From the NCBI GenBank assembly GCA_017428785.1, contig JAFRQD010000001.1:17277-81276 (forward strand): a DNA stretch of 64,000 nt, written 5' to 3'. Source of the DNA: Bacteroidaceae bacterium. Its GTDB lineage: Bacteria; Bacteroidota; Bacteroidia; Bacteroidales; Bacteroidaceae. The notes under the pieces were generated by a model. The model saw only the letters and a program-made list of their open reading frames with translations, was not told the origin of the DNA and ran no database searches. Position numbers and translations under genes: made by a program. Shown here piece by piece: positions 23,458 through 32,550 of the stretch (positions are counted from its first letter, which is position 1; the number at the start of each line of letters is the position of its first letter).

Positions 23458-25983
23458 TTATTTTTTCGTTAGGAATGATGTGAGCCAAGCCACGATGACG
23501 CTTATGACAATCCCCGTTGCTCCGAAGAGGAAGAAGTTGACGTCCGTGTAGAGGTACATCAGGAAGACTACTATCTCGCCTGCGATGAAGCCTGTCAGGG
23601 CGGCTCGTCCCTTGATGCGCGGGAAGAAGACGGCCATCACGAAGAGACCTCCGAGACCGCTCGTTAGCAGGCCGAGGATGGTGTTGAAGTAGTCGAGCAG
23701 CGAGGCGATGTCCCATGTGGCCATCAGCAAAGCGATGCCGAGGCCCATCAGTCCACTGACGATACATGTCCAACGGGCTACACGAAGAAGCGTCGAGTCC
23801 TTGATTGAGGGACGGAAACGCTGGATGAAGTCCACGCTGAAGGCCGTCGAGACGGAGTTGATGTTGCTCGATATCGTGCTCATCGTGGCGGCAAAGATGG
23901 CGGCAATCAGCAGTCCGGCTACGCCTGCGGGCATCTGGCTCATCATGAAGTACGGGAAGATGGCGTCGCCCTGCTGCATCGTGATGTCGAGGCTCTGGGG
24001 GTGCGTCTTGTAGAACGTGTAGAGACCTGTGCCGATGAAGTAGAAGGCGACGGAGATGAAGACGCTCATGAAGCCGTTCACCAGGATGCTTCGGCCTGCG
24101 CTCTTCTCGTCCTTCGTAGTCATGTAGCGCTGGATGACCGTCTGGTCCGAGGTGTAGGAGATGAGGTTGTTGGCTATGCCGCCGCCGATGATGGCGACCC
24201 AGAATGTAACGCGGCGGTAGTCGAGACTCCAGACGAAGAGCCGCATCTTGTCGTTATCTATCGCCAACTGCCAAGCTCCCGCGAAGCCTCCTTCCGTGCC
24301 TGCCCAGAGGTAAACGGCTGCGAAGATGGCTCCGCCCACGAGGATGCAGCCTTGCACGACGTCGCCCCAGATGACCGCTTCCACGCCGCCCATCGTGCAA
24401 TAGACGATGGTGACGAGTCCCATCAGGATGATGCAAAGGTAGATGTCGATGCCGGTCACGGCGGTCAGCGCGAGCGACGGCAGGTACATGACCAGTGCCA
24501 TGCGTGCCACCATGAAGATGCAGAACAGCGTGGAGGCCATCATGCGAGTGGCGAGGTTGAAGCGCTCTTCGAGTATCGCGTAGGCAGATGCCGCTTTGAG
24601 TCTGCGGAAGTAGGGTAGGTAATACCATATCACAGGGAAGCCCACGACGGGTATCATCCAGAGCATCGGGTAGTAGGTCCAGTCCGTGGCGTAGGCTTTG
24701 GCAGGAATGGCCATGTAGGTAATGGCAGAGAGCATGGTGGCGTAGATGCTGATGCCTGCTGCCCACCATGGGATGCGGCCGCCGCCCTTGAAGAAGTCCT
24801 CGGCTCCGTTCTCGCGTCGCATGAAGTAGATGCCCATGCCGAGCATAGCTACAAGATAAAGGATAAGTACCGTCCAGTTGAGCCAGCCGAAGTGTGTCTC
24901 ATGTTTCGTCTCGATACGCGAAATCTTGTCCGACCTGATGCCGGGCATCGTCTCGCCGCCGCTGTAGAACCATCCGCCGTCGAAGGGCGTGAGGACTGCG
25001 CCTGCCCTTGCCAGCAAACTGTCTCCGGGGAAGACCGTCCAGGAGTCTGTGATGGTATGATAGGCCAATACGTCCTGACGGAACTTGTACCACGAAGGCT
25101 CGTGACGAAGGTATTGGTCGTCCTGCTTGCCCTGAATGGCAGAGAGGAAGATGTCGTAGTTCACGCCGCCGAAGAAGAGGATGTGGCTGTAGCCGCAAGG
25201 AGTGCAGCAGGAGCCGACGAGAGCCTGCGGCCAGCTGGCCCCCTCCCTGCTCCCCCTTTGGGGGAGTGCTTTGATGGAAGCTGGAGAAGTCTCTTGCCAC
25301 TCAAGAGTCTTTAGGTTAAGTTTCAAGCCTTTCAGGAACACTGAGGCACTCCCCCAAAGGGGGAGCGGGGAGGGGGCTGTGTATCCTCCAAATACATACA
25401 ACGCCTTCCCTTCGGGAGCATTCTGTACGGCCATGCAGGGCTGCAAGCGGCCTTCGTCAGGCAATTCACAGAGTTTCACCCATTCCTTTCCGTCGGGCCA
25501 ATCGAGGGCATAGACATCCCTGTTGAGCACGCCATCCGTCTGACCGCCTGCCACGAAGATTCGGTCTGTGCCATAACATGCGGCAAAGTTGTCGAGAGGC
25601 TTGGGTAATGGTGGAAGGTTAGAGGGGCTGACGGAAGCGTCAGACCCATTCTCGTCCATGCCTCCAATGTATATTGTTTCGCCCGGCACAGCCACGCTTG
25701 CGCCGTAGGCTTTCGGATAGAATACTTTTTGTCCGCCGTCGGCACAAGGCACATCGGGGAAGTTGCAGCCGCCCCATGTCTGGAGCTTGCCGTCGACAAG
25801 GCCTGCGAAGTGTCCCGAGACGGCCCGCTCCATCTTGCCTGCCGGGGTGACGATGATGTTGTTGGCTTTCCCTGCGTCCGTCGCCCCTTGGTTCTGCCCT
25901 TGGCAAAGTCCAAAGATAAGGAAGAGGAAAACGAAGAGGAATTCGAATCGTTGTTTCATGGAATAGTTGCGTTTTAGCTTCAT
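23458..25983 (-). CDS. Fused NanM-like mutarotase (kelch) and sodium:solute symporter, probably for sialic acid
   Basis: An 841-residue fusion. A signal peptide (around MKQRFEFLFVFLFLIFGLCQG; ATG 25959 is an alternative start) leads into a kelch propeller like the cyclically permuted N-acetylneuraminate mutarotases (repeats such as VYALDWPDGKEWVKLCELPDEGR and ALYVFGGYT). From about residue 365 it is a sodium:solute symporter with about 13 spans (LNWTVLILYLVAMLGMGIYF, SAITYMAIPAKAYATDW). A mutarotase equilibrating sialic acid anomers at the mouth of its own transporter is plausible. Residues ~202-249 are foreign: they are encoded by an inverted-ended GC-rich element (25238-25377) inside the propeller, kept in frame. 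The epimerase gene follows. Confidence 0.9.
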   Translation of the reverse strand: MKLKRNYSMKQRFEFLFVFLFLIFGLCQGQNQGATDAGKANNIIVTPAGKMERAVSGHFAGLVDGKLQTWGGCNFPDVPCADGGQKVFYPKAYGASVAVPGETIYIGGMDENGSDASVSPSNLPPLPKPLDNFAACYGTDRIFVAGGQTDGVLNRDVYALDWPDGKEWVKLCELPDEGRLQPCMAVQNAPEGKALYVFGGYTAPSPLPLWGSASVFLKGLKLNLKTLEWQETSPASIKALPQRGSREGASWPQALVGSCCTPCGYSHILFFGGVNYDIFLSAIQGKQDDQYLRHEPSWYKFRQDVLAYHTITDSWTVFPGDSLLARAGAVLTPFDGGWFYSGGETMPGIRSDKISRIETKHETHFGWLNWTVLILYLVAMLGMGIYFMRRENGAEDFFKGGGRIPWWAAGISIYATMLSAITYMAIPAKAYATDWTYYPMLWMIPVVGFPVIWYYLPYFRRLKAASAYAILEERFNLATRMMASTLFCIFMVARMALVMYLPSLALTAVTGIDIYLCIILMGLVTIVYCTMGGVEAVIWGDVVQGCILVGGAIFAAVYLWAGTEGGFAGAWQLAIDNDKMRLFVWSLDYRRVTFWVAIIGGGIANNLISYTSDQTVIQRYMTTKDEKSAGRSILVNGFMSVFISVAFYFIGTGLYTFYKTHPQSLDITMQQGDAIFPYFMMSQMPAGVAGLLIAAIFAATMSTISSNINSVSTAFSVDFIQRFRPSIKDSTLLRVARWTCIVSGLMGLGIALLMATWDIASLLDYFNTILGLLTSGLGGLFVMAVFFPRIKGRAALTGFIAGEIVVFLMYLYTDVNFFLFGATGIVISVIVAWLTSFLTKK
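25238..25377. mobile_element. 140-bp inverted-ended GC-rich element inside the mutarotase-symporter gene
   Basis: The left arm GCCCCCTCCCTGCTCCCCC plus TTTGGGGGAGTGC pairs with the right arm GCACTCCCCCAAAGGGGGAG plus CGGGGAGGGGGC; about 35 bp with three mismatches. The interior is about 70 bp of ordinary composition. It translates in frame (SPLPLWGSAS ... ALPQRGSREGA). Target duplication is unclear. Confidence 0.75.
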
Positions 25984-25992
25984 GCACTTCTC

Positions 25993-28383
25993 TTACTTAA
26001 CCAAGACCTTTTTGCATCCAACGATGTTGATGCCTTTCTGCATCTTCTGGAGGCGTTGGCCAGCAAGGTTGACTATCGTCGAGCCTTGCTTATAAATAGC
26101 GTCAGCTTCTTCTGTTTCCCTGACGGAGGGAATGCCGTCGATATCTTCTTCAACGATGTTGTTGAAGTCTCTCCAGCCTTCTGTTATATAATATTTCTCA
26201 GCAGTTCCTTTTGGCACATACAAAGTGGCTTCCCTGAATACCGTTTCTGTGAAGGATGACAAGGGGTCGTCGGGACTAATCTGAATCCCATCAAACGGGA
26301 AAGGTTCCTCAATCTTCGAATAGATGGTTTTAATGTTGTCGCAATCTTTGAAGATGCGGCTTCCGTTACTGCTAACAGCAAAGTCTTCCAAAGTGCTGGG
26401 GAAAGACACAGTTTCGAGGCTTGTGCAACCCACGAACATCGCCAAGGGAACAATTCTGACTCCCTCTTCAAATACGACAGTCTTAATGGCAGTACAATGC
26501 TGGAAGAGGCGTTGCCCGTATTCAGTAATATTATTTGGGAAGAAGACAGAAGTCAGGCTTGAGCATCTCAAGAATGCATCCGATTCTAAGGTTGTCAGGC
26601 TTCTGGGGAGCTGAATGTCCTTCAGGCTGCTGCAAGACCTGAAAGCATATTCACCAATCTTCTCCAAGCCTTCGGGCAGATTTATGGAAATCAGAGAAGT
26701 GCAACTCGAGAAAGCATTTTTGTCGATAATCCGAATTGTCTTGGGAAGTTTGACGGAAGTTATGCTTTTGCATTCAAAGAAAGCCTGATTCCCAATGGCT
26801 GTAACCGTTCGCTCTGCACCTTCAAACATGGCCTTTTCTGGTATCACGAGTTCTTTGAAATGATAGAGGTGTTCAGGGTCGTTCTGATTCATGATGACAG
26901 TCAAGGTCTTGCCGTCTGTATTCAATTGGTAGCACAGCGCTTCATCCGCTTTGGCAAAAGTGACTCTGACCGTCACATCCCCAGAAGGCATCTTGAAGGA
27001 ACACTCAAGTGTTGGGGCATTGGGGTCGTCCGGGAGCAATTCGCCGAGGGAATTACCGTCACAGATGAGGTCAACGGAATCTAAACGATAACCGTCATCT
27101 GGAGTTACCGAAATCTTTACTTCATCGCCTTCTTTTGCAACTGTGGCACTTGGGTACACTAAACCTCCGACGTTGTATTCCACATTTATGTTATAGTATT
27201 TCTCAGTACTCTCGAAAGGCGTTTCGGTGATGGAGCCGCTGAAGGAGCCTGTCACCTTGTCGTAGAGTCCCACCATATTGCCCTTCTGGGCAGGCACGAA
27301 GTCGCGCACCAAAGTCTCGTCCTCGTATATCTTGCATCCGTAGAGCGTCATGACGGAAGGCGATGTGTCGATTGATATGCCGCCCGGATGGCTGGATGTG
27401 TTGAGGTTGAAGAGCAGCATCGGTGTCTTGCCGTCGTCGGCTGTGCCTGTTGTATTCACGCTGTTGACGGCAACATCAGGGTTGGTTGCCCTGTACCATT
27501 GGACGGTATTGCCGGTAGCAACGATGCTGATGCGATCGCCATAGATGAAGCCCCTGCCGCGAGTCTCATCGCCTGAGCGGTTGAAGCAAGGGATGTTTCT
27601 TCTGTCAGTTCTTGAGAAGAAACAGAAAGCGTTGTTGTCGTAGTCTCCCAGACGCGCGCCGAACAGAGCTTCCCAGTCGCTCTGAACGTCCTTCTCCACA
27701 TTGCAATCCATCACGACCTTCGTGTTGGCCTTGTGGATGTAGTCCGTATTGAAGGCCTGCTTGCCGGTTGACTTGATGTCGGTCAGCATGACGAGTTCTT
27801 GTTCTGGCGCGGTACCTACGCCTTGCGCCTTGAGCGAGAGATTGCGGAAGCGCGGGCCGAAATAACCTAACCAATATACTATGTCGCATCCCTTTACGAT
27901 GTACTTCAACTTGCGTGTCCCTTTGACAAGGCTGAAGAGTTCAGAAGAAGAATATGTCCACGATGTATGGACGCCCACGTCGTCCAGCACCGTTACCGAG
28001 CTAAGGCTGTCGCCGTTCTCGGCGAGCATCTCTACTGTGACGCTACAAACCTTTGCGCCATGGTCGCCAACAGCCCAGGTGGTTATCATCTCAGCACTAG
28101 CATGGCACATGGTTTGTCCTTTGTCGATGTTTTCAGCTGTCATGCCTTTTTGCAAGAGGTCGACGGTCTGCCAAAACGAACTCTCAAAGAAGGACGACAC
28201 AAAGGAATAGGTTCCGTCTTCTTCCTCTTTGATGGCCCAGCCGTCTCCGTTGCCATCGCATATCCAGCCCTTGAAGGTGCCGTCGGGGGCACCATTGGTG
28301 AGCAGTTCGACATAATCAGAATCCCCTGCCATAGCTGCCGAAGCTGTCAAGGCAAGAAGGAGGGAAAGTATAACTCTTTTCAT
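25993..28383 (-). CDS. Exported surface protein with BspA-type leucine-rich repeats
   Basis: A 796-residue protein with a signal peptide (MKRVILSLLLALTASAAMAG; the upstream ORF extension to 28458 lacks a signal). Order: a beta-rich domain (about 25-180, LLTNGAPDGTFKGWICDGNGDGW), a lectin-like domain (about 195-400), a beta module ending MPSGDVTVRVTF (about 405-490), then LRR_5 repeats (AFFECKSITSVKLPKTIRII, AFSSCTSLISINLPEGLEKI, AFRSCSSLKDIQLPRSL). The C-terminus GQRLQKMQKGINIVGCKKVLV is the exported-protein tail also seen at 38.3 and 44.7 kb. It is the first gene of the leftward set with the symporter (9-nt gap) and epimerase. A glycan-binding or adhesion role is possible but unproven. Confidence 0.8.
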   Translation of the reverse strand: MKRVILSLLLALTASAAMAGDSDYVELLTNGAPDGTFKGWICDGNGDGWAIKEEEDGTYSFVSSFFESSFWQTVDLLQKGMTAENIDKGQTMCHASAEMITTWAVGDHGAKVCSVTVEMLAENGDSLSSVTVLDDVGVHTSWTYSSSELFSLVKGTRKLKYIVKGCDIVYWLGYFGPRFRNLSLKAQGVGTAPEQELVMLTDIKSTGKQAFNTDYIHKANTKVVMDCNVEKDVQSDWEALFGARLGDYDNNAFCFFSRTDRRNIPCFNRSGDETRGRGFIYGDRISIVATGNTVQWYRATNPDVAVNSVNTTGTADDGKTPMLLFNLNTSSHPGGISIDTSPSVMTLYGCKIYEDETLVRDFVPAQKGNMVGLYDKVTGSFSGSITETPFESTEKYYNINVEYNVGGLVYPSATVAKEGDEVKISVTPDDGYRLDSVDLICDGNSLGELLPDDPNAPTLECSFKMPSGDVTVRVTFAKADEALCYQLNTDGKTLTVIMNQNDPEHLYHFKELVIPEKAMFEGAERTVTAIGNQAFFECKSITSVKLPKTIRIIDKNAFSSCTSLISINLPEGLEKIGEYAFRSCSSLKDIQLPRSLTTLESDAFLRCSSLTSVFFPNNITEYGQRLFQHCTAIKTVVFEEGVRIVPLAMFVGCTSLETVSFPSTLEDFAVSSNGSRIFKDCDNIKTIYSKIEEPFPFDGIQISPDDPLSSFTETVFREATLYVPKGTAEKYYITEGWRDFNNIVEEDIDGIPSVRETEEADAIYKQGSTIVNLAGQRLQKMQKGINIVGCKKVLVK

Positions 28384-28427
28384 AGGTAATTGATGTGTTG
28401 TTTCGGTAATTAAAACATAATCGCCTG

Positions 28428-28435
28428 CAAAGTTA
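28428..28435 (-). promoter_or_regulatory. -7 box (TAACTTTG) of the LRR-symporter-epimerase operon
   Basis: Minus-strand TAACTTTG, 44 nt upstream of the LRR-protein start. Confidence 0.55.
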
Positions 28436-28546
28436 CGAATAAGCAAGCAAAAAGCCAAATTTAGTTAGGTATTTTTGAGTGTTCTGTGCTTGCCCAATAC
28501 GCTTTTTGCTGTCGGAAATCTTGTTCCAGACATGCTGGGAATGCCA

Positions 28547-28651
28547 TTTCCGTGCTGACAGTTCTTGAAACGCAAGTTGCGTACCGACATTTGCGGCTTG
28601 TGTCTCCCCGTGTGCAATCTGCGTTTCTCCATGCGCAACCTGCATTTTAAG
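28547..28651. repeat. 21-nt-period array, about five units
   Basis: Units start at 28547, 28568, 28589, 28610 and 28631 with cores such as CGCAAGTTGCG, TTGCGGCTTGTG, TGCAATCTGCG and TGCGCAACCTGC. The 21-nt period leaves one minus-strand frame open (repeating AHGETQ), a by-product of the period. It occupies the divergent 408-bp region between the LRR operon and the oxidoreductase, along with their promoters; nothing else is seen there. Confidence 0.75.
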
Positions 28652-28747
28652 AATCAAATGTCGTGCGAAGAGGAATTCATAGTCTGCAAAGATAGAATTG
28701 AGCATGTTTTTTTTATGATTATGGCATAGTAATTCAAATATTTTCAT

Positions 28748-28755
28748 TAACTTTG
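28748..28755 (+). promoter_or_regulatory. -7 box (TAACTTTG) of the oxidoreductase gene
   Basis: TAACTTTG, 36 nt upstream of the Tat-signal oxidoreductase ATG. Confidence 0.55.
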
Positions 28756-28791
28756 TCAGCGAAAGCACACAACTAACACTATAATTATACT

Positions 28792-30126
28792 ATGGAAAGA
28801 AGAGATTTTTTGAGAGTGAGTGCATTAGGTGCTGCCGCTATGGCCACACCAGTCAGTCTTGTTCATGCTGCGGCCCCTGCAGCTGCTGCCAAATCAGCCA
28901 ACGGGAAAGTCAATCTGGGTTTCATCGGGCTTGGGCAACAGGCGATGTATCTGCTGAGCACCTTCATGGCGTTCGACGACGTGCGTGTGCTGGCTGGCTG
29001 CGACGTCTATGACATCAAGCGCGAACGCTTCGAGCGTCGTGTGAAGGAATACTACGGGTCGAAGGGCGAGAAGAAGGTGAAGGTGGATGTCTATGAGGAC
29101 TACCAGGACTTGCTGGCGCGAAAGGACATCGACGCCGTGGTTATTGCCACGCCCGACCACCAGCACGCCATCATCGCCATCGCCGCTTGCAAGGCTGGCA
29201 AGGATGTCTATCTGGAGAAACCGCTCACGCTCACCATCTTCGAGGGGCAACAACTCGTGAAGGCCGTCCGCAAGTACGGGCGCATCCTGCAGGTGGGCAG
29301 TCAGCAGCGAAGCAGCGGCGAGTTCATCCATGCTGCCACGCTCTGCCGTGAGGGCATCCTCGGCAAGATAGACAGGATAAAAGTCCATTGCGGACGTACT
29401 GCGACGAACCCCAAGAGCGCGGCTCCTGTGCCCTACAACCTGCCGAAGCAGGAAGTGCCCGCCGGTCTGAACTGGGACAAGTGGCTCGGTCCGCTGCCGG
29501 CTTCCATCTGGTACAATCAGGAGCTCGACCCCTTCATCGACGCGGAGCACAACGAGAGCTTTTGGGGAGCGTGGCGTTGGTACAAGGAGACAGGCGGCGG
29601 CTTGATGACCGACTGGGGCGCTCACATGTTCGACATCGCCCAATGGAGCATCGGCAAGGACGGAAACGGCGGCCCCGTGAAGATTGCTCCTGCCGGCTAC
29701 GGACGCTACGAGCAGCTGACCTTCGAGTACGACAATGGCATCATCATCACCGAGGAGCCTTATAATGGCGGCGAGCAAGGCCTGCAGATCTATGGAGAGA
29801 ACGGCTGGCTGAAGGTCTGCCGCGGCTCGTTCCGTGCTTCCGACAAGAAGTTCGAGAAGATGGACCTCGGCGTAGAAAAGGGTGCCTACGAGTCGCAATC
29901 GGCTCACCGTCGCATCTGGATAGATGCCGTCAAGGCGCATGTTGACCCCAACTGCCCCGTCGAGACAGGCCACACCAGCTGTACCGTCTGCAACCTCGGC
30001 AATATCGCCATCCAGCTCGGCCGTCCCGTCCGCTGGAACCCCATCGTGCAGAAGTTCATGGACGACCCAGAAGCCACCAAACTGCTGCACTACAAATACA
30101 GGGAAGGCTACACGCTCGACGTGTAA
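28792..30126 (+). CDS. Exported Gfo/Idh/MocA-family oxidoreductase (Tat signal)
   Basis: A 444-residue protein starting MERRDFLRVSALGAAAMATP, a twin-arginine signal. The Rossmann fold follows (VNLGFIGLGQQAMYLL), then VVIATPDHQHAIIAIAACKAGKDVYLEKPLT, the EKP motif of the family, and a C-terminal domain with TGGGLMTDWGAHMFDIAQW. Members bind NAD(P) tightly and oxidise or epimerise sugars; GH109 glycosidases share the fold, but the diagnostic GH109 histidine motif is not seen here. It faces away from the LRR-symporter-epimerase genes and towards the convergent esterase-NanA pair, so a role in amino-sugar processing is likely by context only. Confidence 0.85.
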   Translation: MERRDFLRVSALGAAAMATPVSLVHAAAPAAAAKSANGKVNLGFIGLGQQAMYLLSTFMAFDDVRVLAGCDVYDIKRERFERRVKEYYGSKGEKKVKVDVYEDYQDLLARKDIDAVVIATPDHQHAIIAIAACKAGKDVYLEKPLTLTIFEGQQLVKAVRKYGRILQVGSQQRSSGEFIHAATLCREGILGKIDRIKVHCGRTATNPKSAAPVPYNLPKQEVPAGLNWDKWLGPLPASIWYNQELDPFIDAEHNESFWGAWRWYKETGGGLMTDWGAHMFDIAQWSIGKDGNGGPVKIAPAGYGRYEQLTFEYDNGIIITEEPYNGGEQGLQIYGENGWLKVCRGSFRASDKKFEKMDLGVEKGAYESQSAHRRIWIDAVKAHVDPNCPVETGHTSCTVCNLGNIAIQLGRPVRWNPIVQKFMDDPEATKLLHYKYREGYTLDV

Positions 30127-30138
30127 CCCTCTTTTAAC

Positions 30139-30217
30139 CGTGAATTGCACGAATTGCACGAATTGGCTACGCCCTCAGTTGGCTTAAAGAATTCGTGTAA
30201 TTTGTGTAATTCGTGGT
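30139..30217. repeat. Inverted repeat of TGCACGAAT 11-mers between convergent genes
   Basis: The left arm (30139-30165) reads CGTGAATTGCACGAATTGCA with a third copy; the right arm (30190-30217) is its imperfect inverse, AATTCGTGTAATTTGTGTAA and on. A long hairpin forms between two convergent genes, so it may stop transcription from both. Confidence 0.7.
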
Positions 30218-30318
30218 CTTTATTAATTATTCGCTTGCGTTAATTCGTTTCTATAACTCCTTCGGCTGTTGCCTCAGTGCAGGCGGAACTTTTACTTCAT
30301 CAACTCCCGAAGCTTAAA

Positions 30319-32550
30319 TTACCTTACCTTAGTGTAGAAGGTCGAGGCGGGCAGGCCCTGTTTGTTGCGGAGGTCGGCATCGGTGAAGCCGCTCCATCCG
30401 TAGCGGACGAGCGTCGGGTTCTTGACGGCAGGCGAGGAGAGGAGTATCTTGTCACCCTCTATCTTGATGTCGGCAGGATGGAACATGCCATCGTAGGCAG
30501 CAATCTCGAAGCCTCGCGTGCAGGTCAGGCCGTCAGCATTGTCGAAATGCAGGAAGATGTCGTTGTTCTTTCCGCGACCAGCAAAGTTCAAGGTCGGACC
30601 TTCGCAAACCAACTCATGGCCGTAAGTGTGCTTCAACGCAAGCAGGGCCAGGCGCTCGCCTACAGGACGCTTCGTGCGGTAATGAACGTCGTTCTTGTCG
30701 CCGAGGTCACTGCTGACAGCCATCCATGTGTCTGGCAAGCCTTCCCCGTCCCCTAAAAAGGAGGGGTGAATGGCCAGACGCCGCTGGCTGTCGCGGAAGG
30801 CAGGCCACGAAGGTCGCGGCAGGCTGCTGAGCTGAACGACATAGAAGGGCAGGGGATGCTTCTTGTGGAACTCGCTCCTCCAGCGCTGGGCAAAGAACTT
30901 GCGCCACGACTGCTCAAGGAGCGTGAAGAGCCGCTCGTGTACCTCGATGTTGTGGGCATTACTCTCTCCCTGGTACCAAATGACGCCACGGATGGGCAGA
31001 TGTCCGAGCGGGGCGATGGCTGCTTCGAAGAGGTAGGCGGGCTCGTAGGGATGGCGTTGGAGGGGATTGTATGCAGCCGACTCCTTGTTGAGGGCGTGGG
31101 CGATGTTCTGCGTCATGCGGCCGCGTGCCCAAGCCTGTCCGAAGTCGCCGTTCCGCCAGTCGCGCAGGATGTTGGGGAACTCCCATTCGAGTGTCGAGCG
31201 GTCAATCCAAGACTCTGTCGTGGAGCCTCCCACGGCGTTACAGATGATGCCGATGGGCACGTCGGGCAGGCTGTCGCAAAGCACGCGGGCGAAGTTGAAG
31301 GCGACGGCCGAGAAGTTCCGAACCGATTCGGGCGAAGCCGTCTTCCATCCCTGGAACTCCATGTGGCGCAGCTGGTTCGTGAAGGCAAGCACGCTGTCGT
31401 CCCACTCCACGGCATCCGTCCTTGCACGCGCGGGCATATTATATATATGTAGGTTGGCGAGGCGCCTGGCGTCGGCAAGGTCCTCGTCGAGCGTGTTGCA
31501 TTGGTCCACCCGCAGCTCCATGTTCGACTGTCCGCTGGCCAGCCAGATGTCGCCAAAGTAGAGGCTGTCTATCGTGAGCGTCTGCGGCTTGGCTTTCGTC
31601 AGGTTCTTGAGCTGATAGGGATACTTTTCGGGATAGTAGAAGCGATAATGGTCGGGGTTCAGCGGCGTGGCCGTGAACGTAAGGGTATAAGGACCGCCAG
31701 CCTTCATTTCGGACATCTCCATACTCCACGAGCCATCGGCACGCGAGAAAGTCTCACCCTCATCCACTACCTTGCCGTCCTTGCTCAGCACGCGTCTTAT
31801 GTTGCTTCGCGCATTGGCACGACCTTCCAACAGGAGGGGTTCGTCGCGCGGAAGAACCATTCCGCTGGAATAGACAGGGGGCAATTGCAGTCCTCCGTAG
31901 TCGCCCGTGAGAGCCGAATAGACGGTCTTCGCCAGAATCTTCGCGCCTTCGGGATTGGGATGGAGGGCGTCGGGGAAGAGGTCGGGACGCGAGTGCAGGG
32001 GCGTGAAGAGGTCGATGAGCTGTGCTCCAGAGCCTTGTGCGACCTGCTCGATGGCCTTCTGAACCTGTGCGTGCCAGTCGCGTGTGCCGCTCTGGAAGCG
32101 TGGGTGACGGTCGAAGATGGGCGTCATCTTGCAGACGAGGATGCGGGCCTCGGGGTTCACCAGGCGGAAGGAATCAATCAGGGCGCGGTAGTTCGGGATG
32201 AACTCCTCCTTCCAGTCGGGCCAGTTGCGCGGGTCTGTGTCGTTCAGGCCAAGATGGATGACCACCCAATCGGGCTTGAAGTCGAGCGCCTGATGGAACT
32301 CCGGCAGGCCGATGTAAGGCCGATGTCCCTTATATAATAAGGTAGCACCAGAGTGTCCGAAGTTGCCCACCTCATAGCCCTCGCCCAGCATCTGCTGCAG
32401 GCGAACCGGGTAGGAGTCGTGCTCGCGGTCTTGCAGGCCGTAGCCGTAGGTCACGCTATTGCCCACACAAGCCACCTTGACCTTCTGTGCTGCGTGTGAG
32501 GCACAAACGCAAAGGCACAGGACTATGAATATGATACCTTTATTTCTCAT
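30319..32550 (-). CDS. Two-domain SGNH esterase: sialate O-acetylesterase
   Basis: A 743-residue exported protein (signal MRNKGIIFIVLCLCVCASHA). The N-terminal SGNH hydrolase domain has VACVGNSVTYGYG, a GDSL-like block, and IHLGLNDTDPRNW. After a linker, a second domain has the SASA/sialate O-acetylesterase motif LASGQSNMELRV (catalytic Ser) and IRGVIWYQGESNAHN. It would remove O-acetyl groups from host sialic acids so that sialidase and lyase can act. Residues ~594-604 (HPSFLGDGEG) are encoded by a GC-rich palindrome (30741-30772) between RRLAI and WMAVSSDLGD, which are adjacent in normal family members; the reading frame is kept. It directly follows nanA with no gap. Confidence 0.9.
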   Translation of the reverse strand: MRNKGIIFIVLCLCVCASHAAQKVKVACVGNSVTYGYGLQDREHDSYPVRLQQMLGEGYEVGNFGHSGATLLYKGHRPYIGLPEFHQALDFKPDWVVIHLGLNDTDPRNWPDWKEEFIPNYRALIDSFRLVNPEARILVCKMTPIFDRHPRFQSGTRDWHAQVQKAIEQVAQGSGAQLIDLFTPLHSRPDLFPDALHPNPEGAKILAKTVYSALTGDYGGLQLPPVYSSGMVLPRDEPLLLEGRANARSNIRRVLSKDGKVVDEGETFSRADGSWSMEMSEMKAGGPYTLTFTATPLNPDHYRFYYPEKYPYQLKNLTKAKPQTLTIDSLYFGDIWLASGQSNMELRVDQCNTLDEDLADARRLANLHIYNMPARARTDAVEWDDSVLAFTNQLRHMEFQGWKTASPESVRNFSAVAFNFARVLCDSLPDVPIGIICNAVGGSTTESWIDRSTLEWEFPNILRDWRNGDFGQAWARGRMTQNIAHALNKESAAYNPLQRHPYEPAYLFEAAIAPLGHLPIRGVIWYQGESNAHNIEVHERLFTLLEQSWRKFFAQRWRSEFHKKHPLPFYVVQLSSLPRPSWPAFRDSQRRLAIHPSFLGDGEGLPDTWMAVSSDLGDKNDVHYRTKRPVGERLALLALKHTYGHELVCEGPTLNFAGRGKNNDIFLHFDNADGLTCTRGFEIAAYDGMFHPADIKIEGDKILLSSPAVKNPTLVRYGWSGFTDADLRNKQGLPASTFYTKVR
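30741..30772. repeat. GC-rich palindromic insertion inside the esterase gene
   Basis: Minus strand CACCCCTCCTTTTTAGGGGA followed by CGGGGAAGG. The arms CCCCT and AGGGG flank an A/T-rich centre. It encodes about 11 residues in frame and is absent from the usual SASA layout. Confidence 0.55.

Noticed and set aside
28433-28768. Minus-strand 111-residue frame with AHGETQ repeats
   Set aside because: The repeats come from the 21-nt array, and the frame spans the promoters of both flanking genes.
28792-30126. GH109 N-acetylgalactosaminidase
   Set aside because: The fold fits but the diagnostic GH109 histidine motif is not seen; a general oxidoreductase call is safer.
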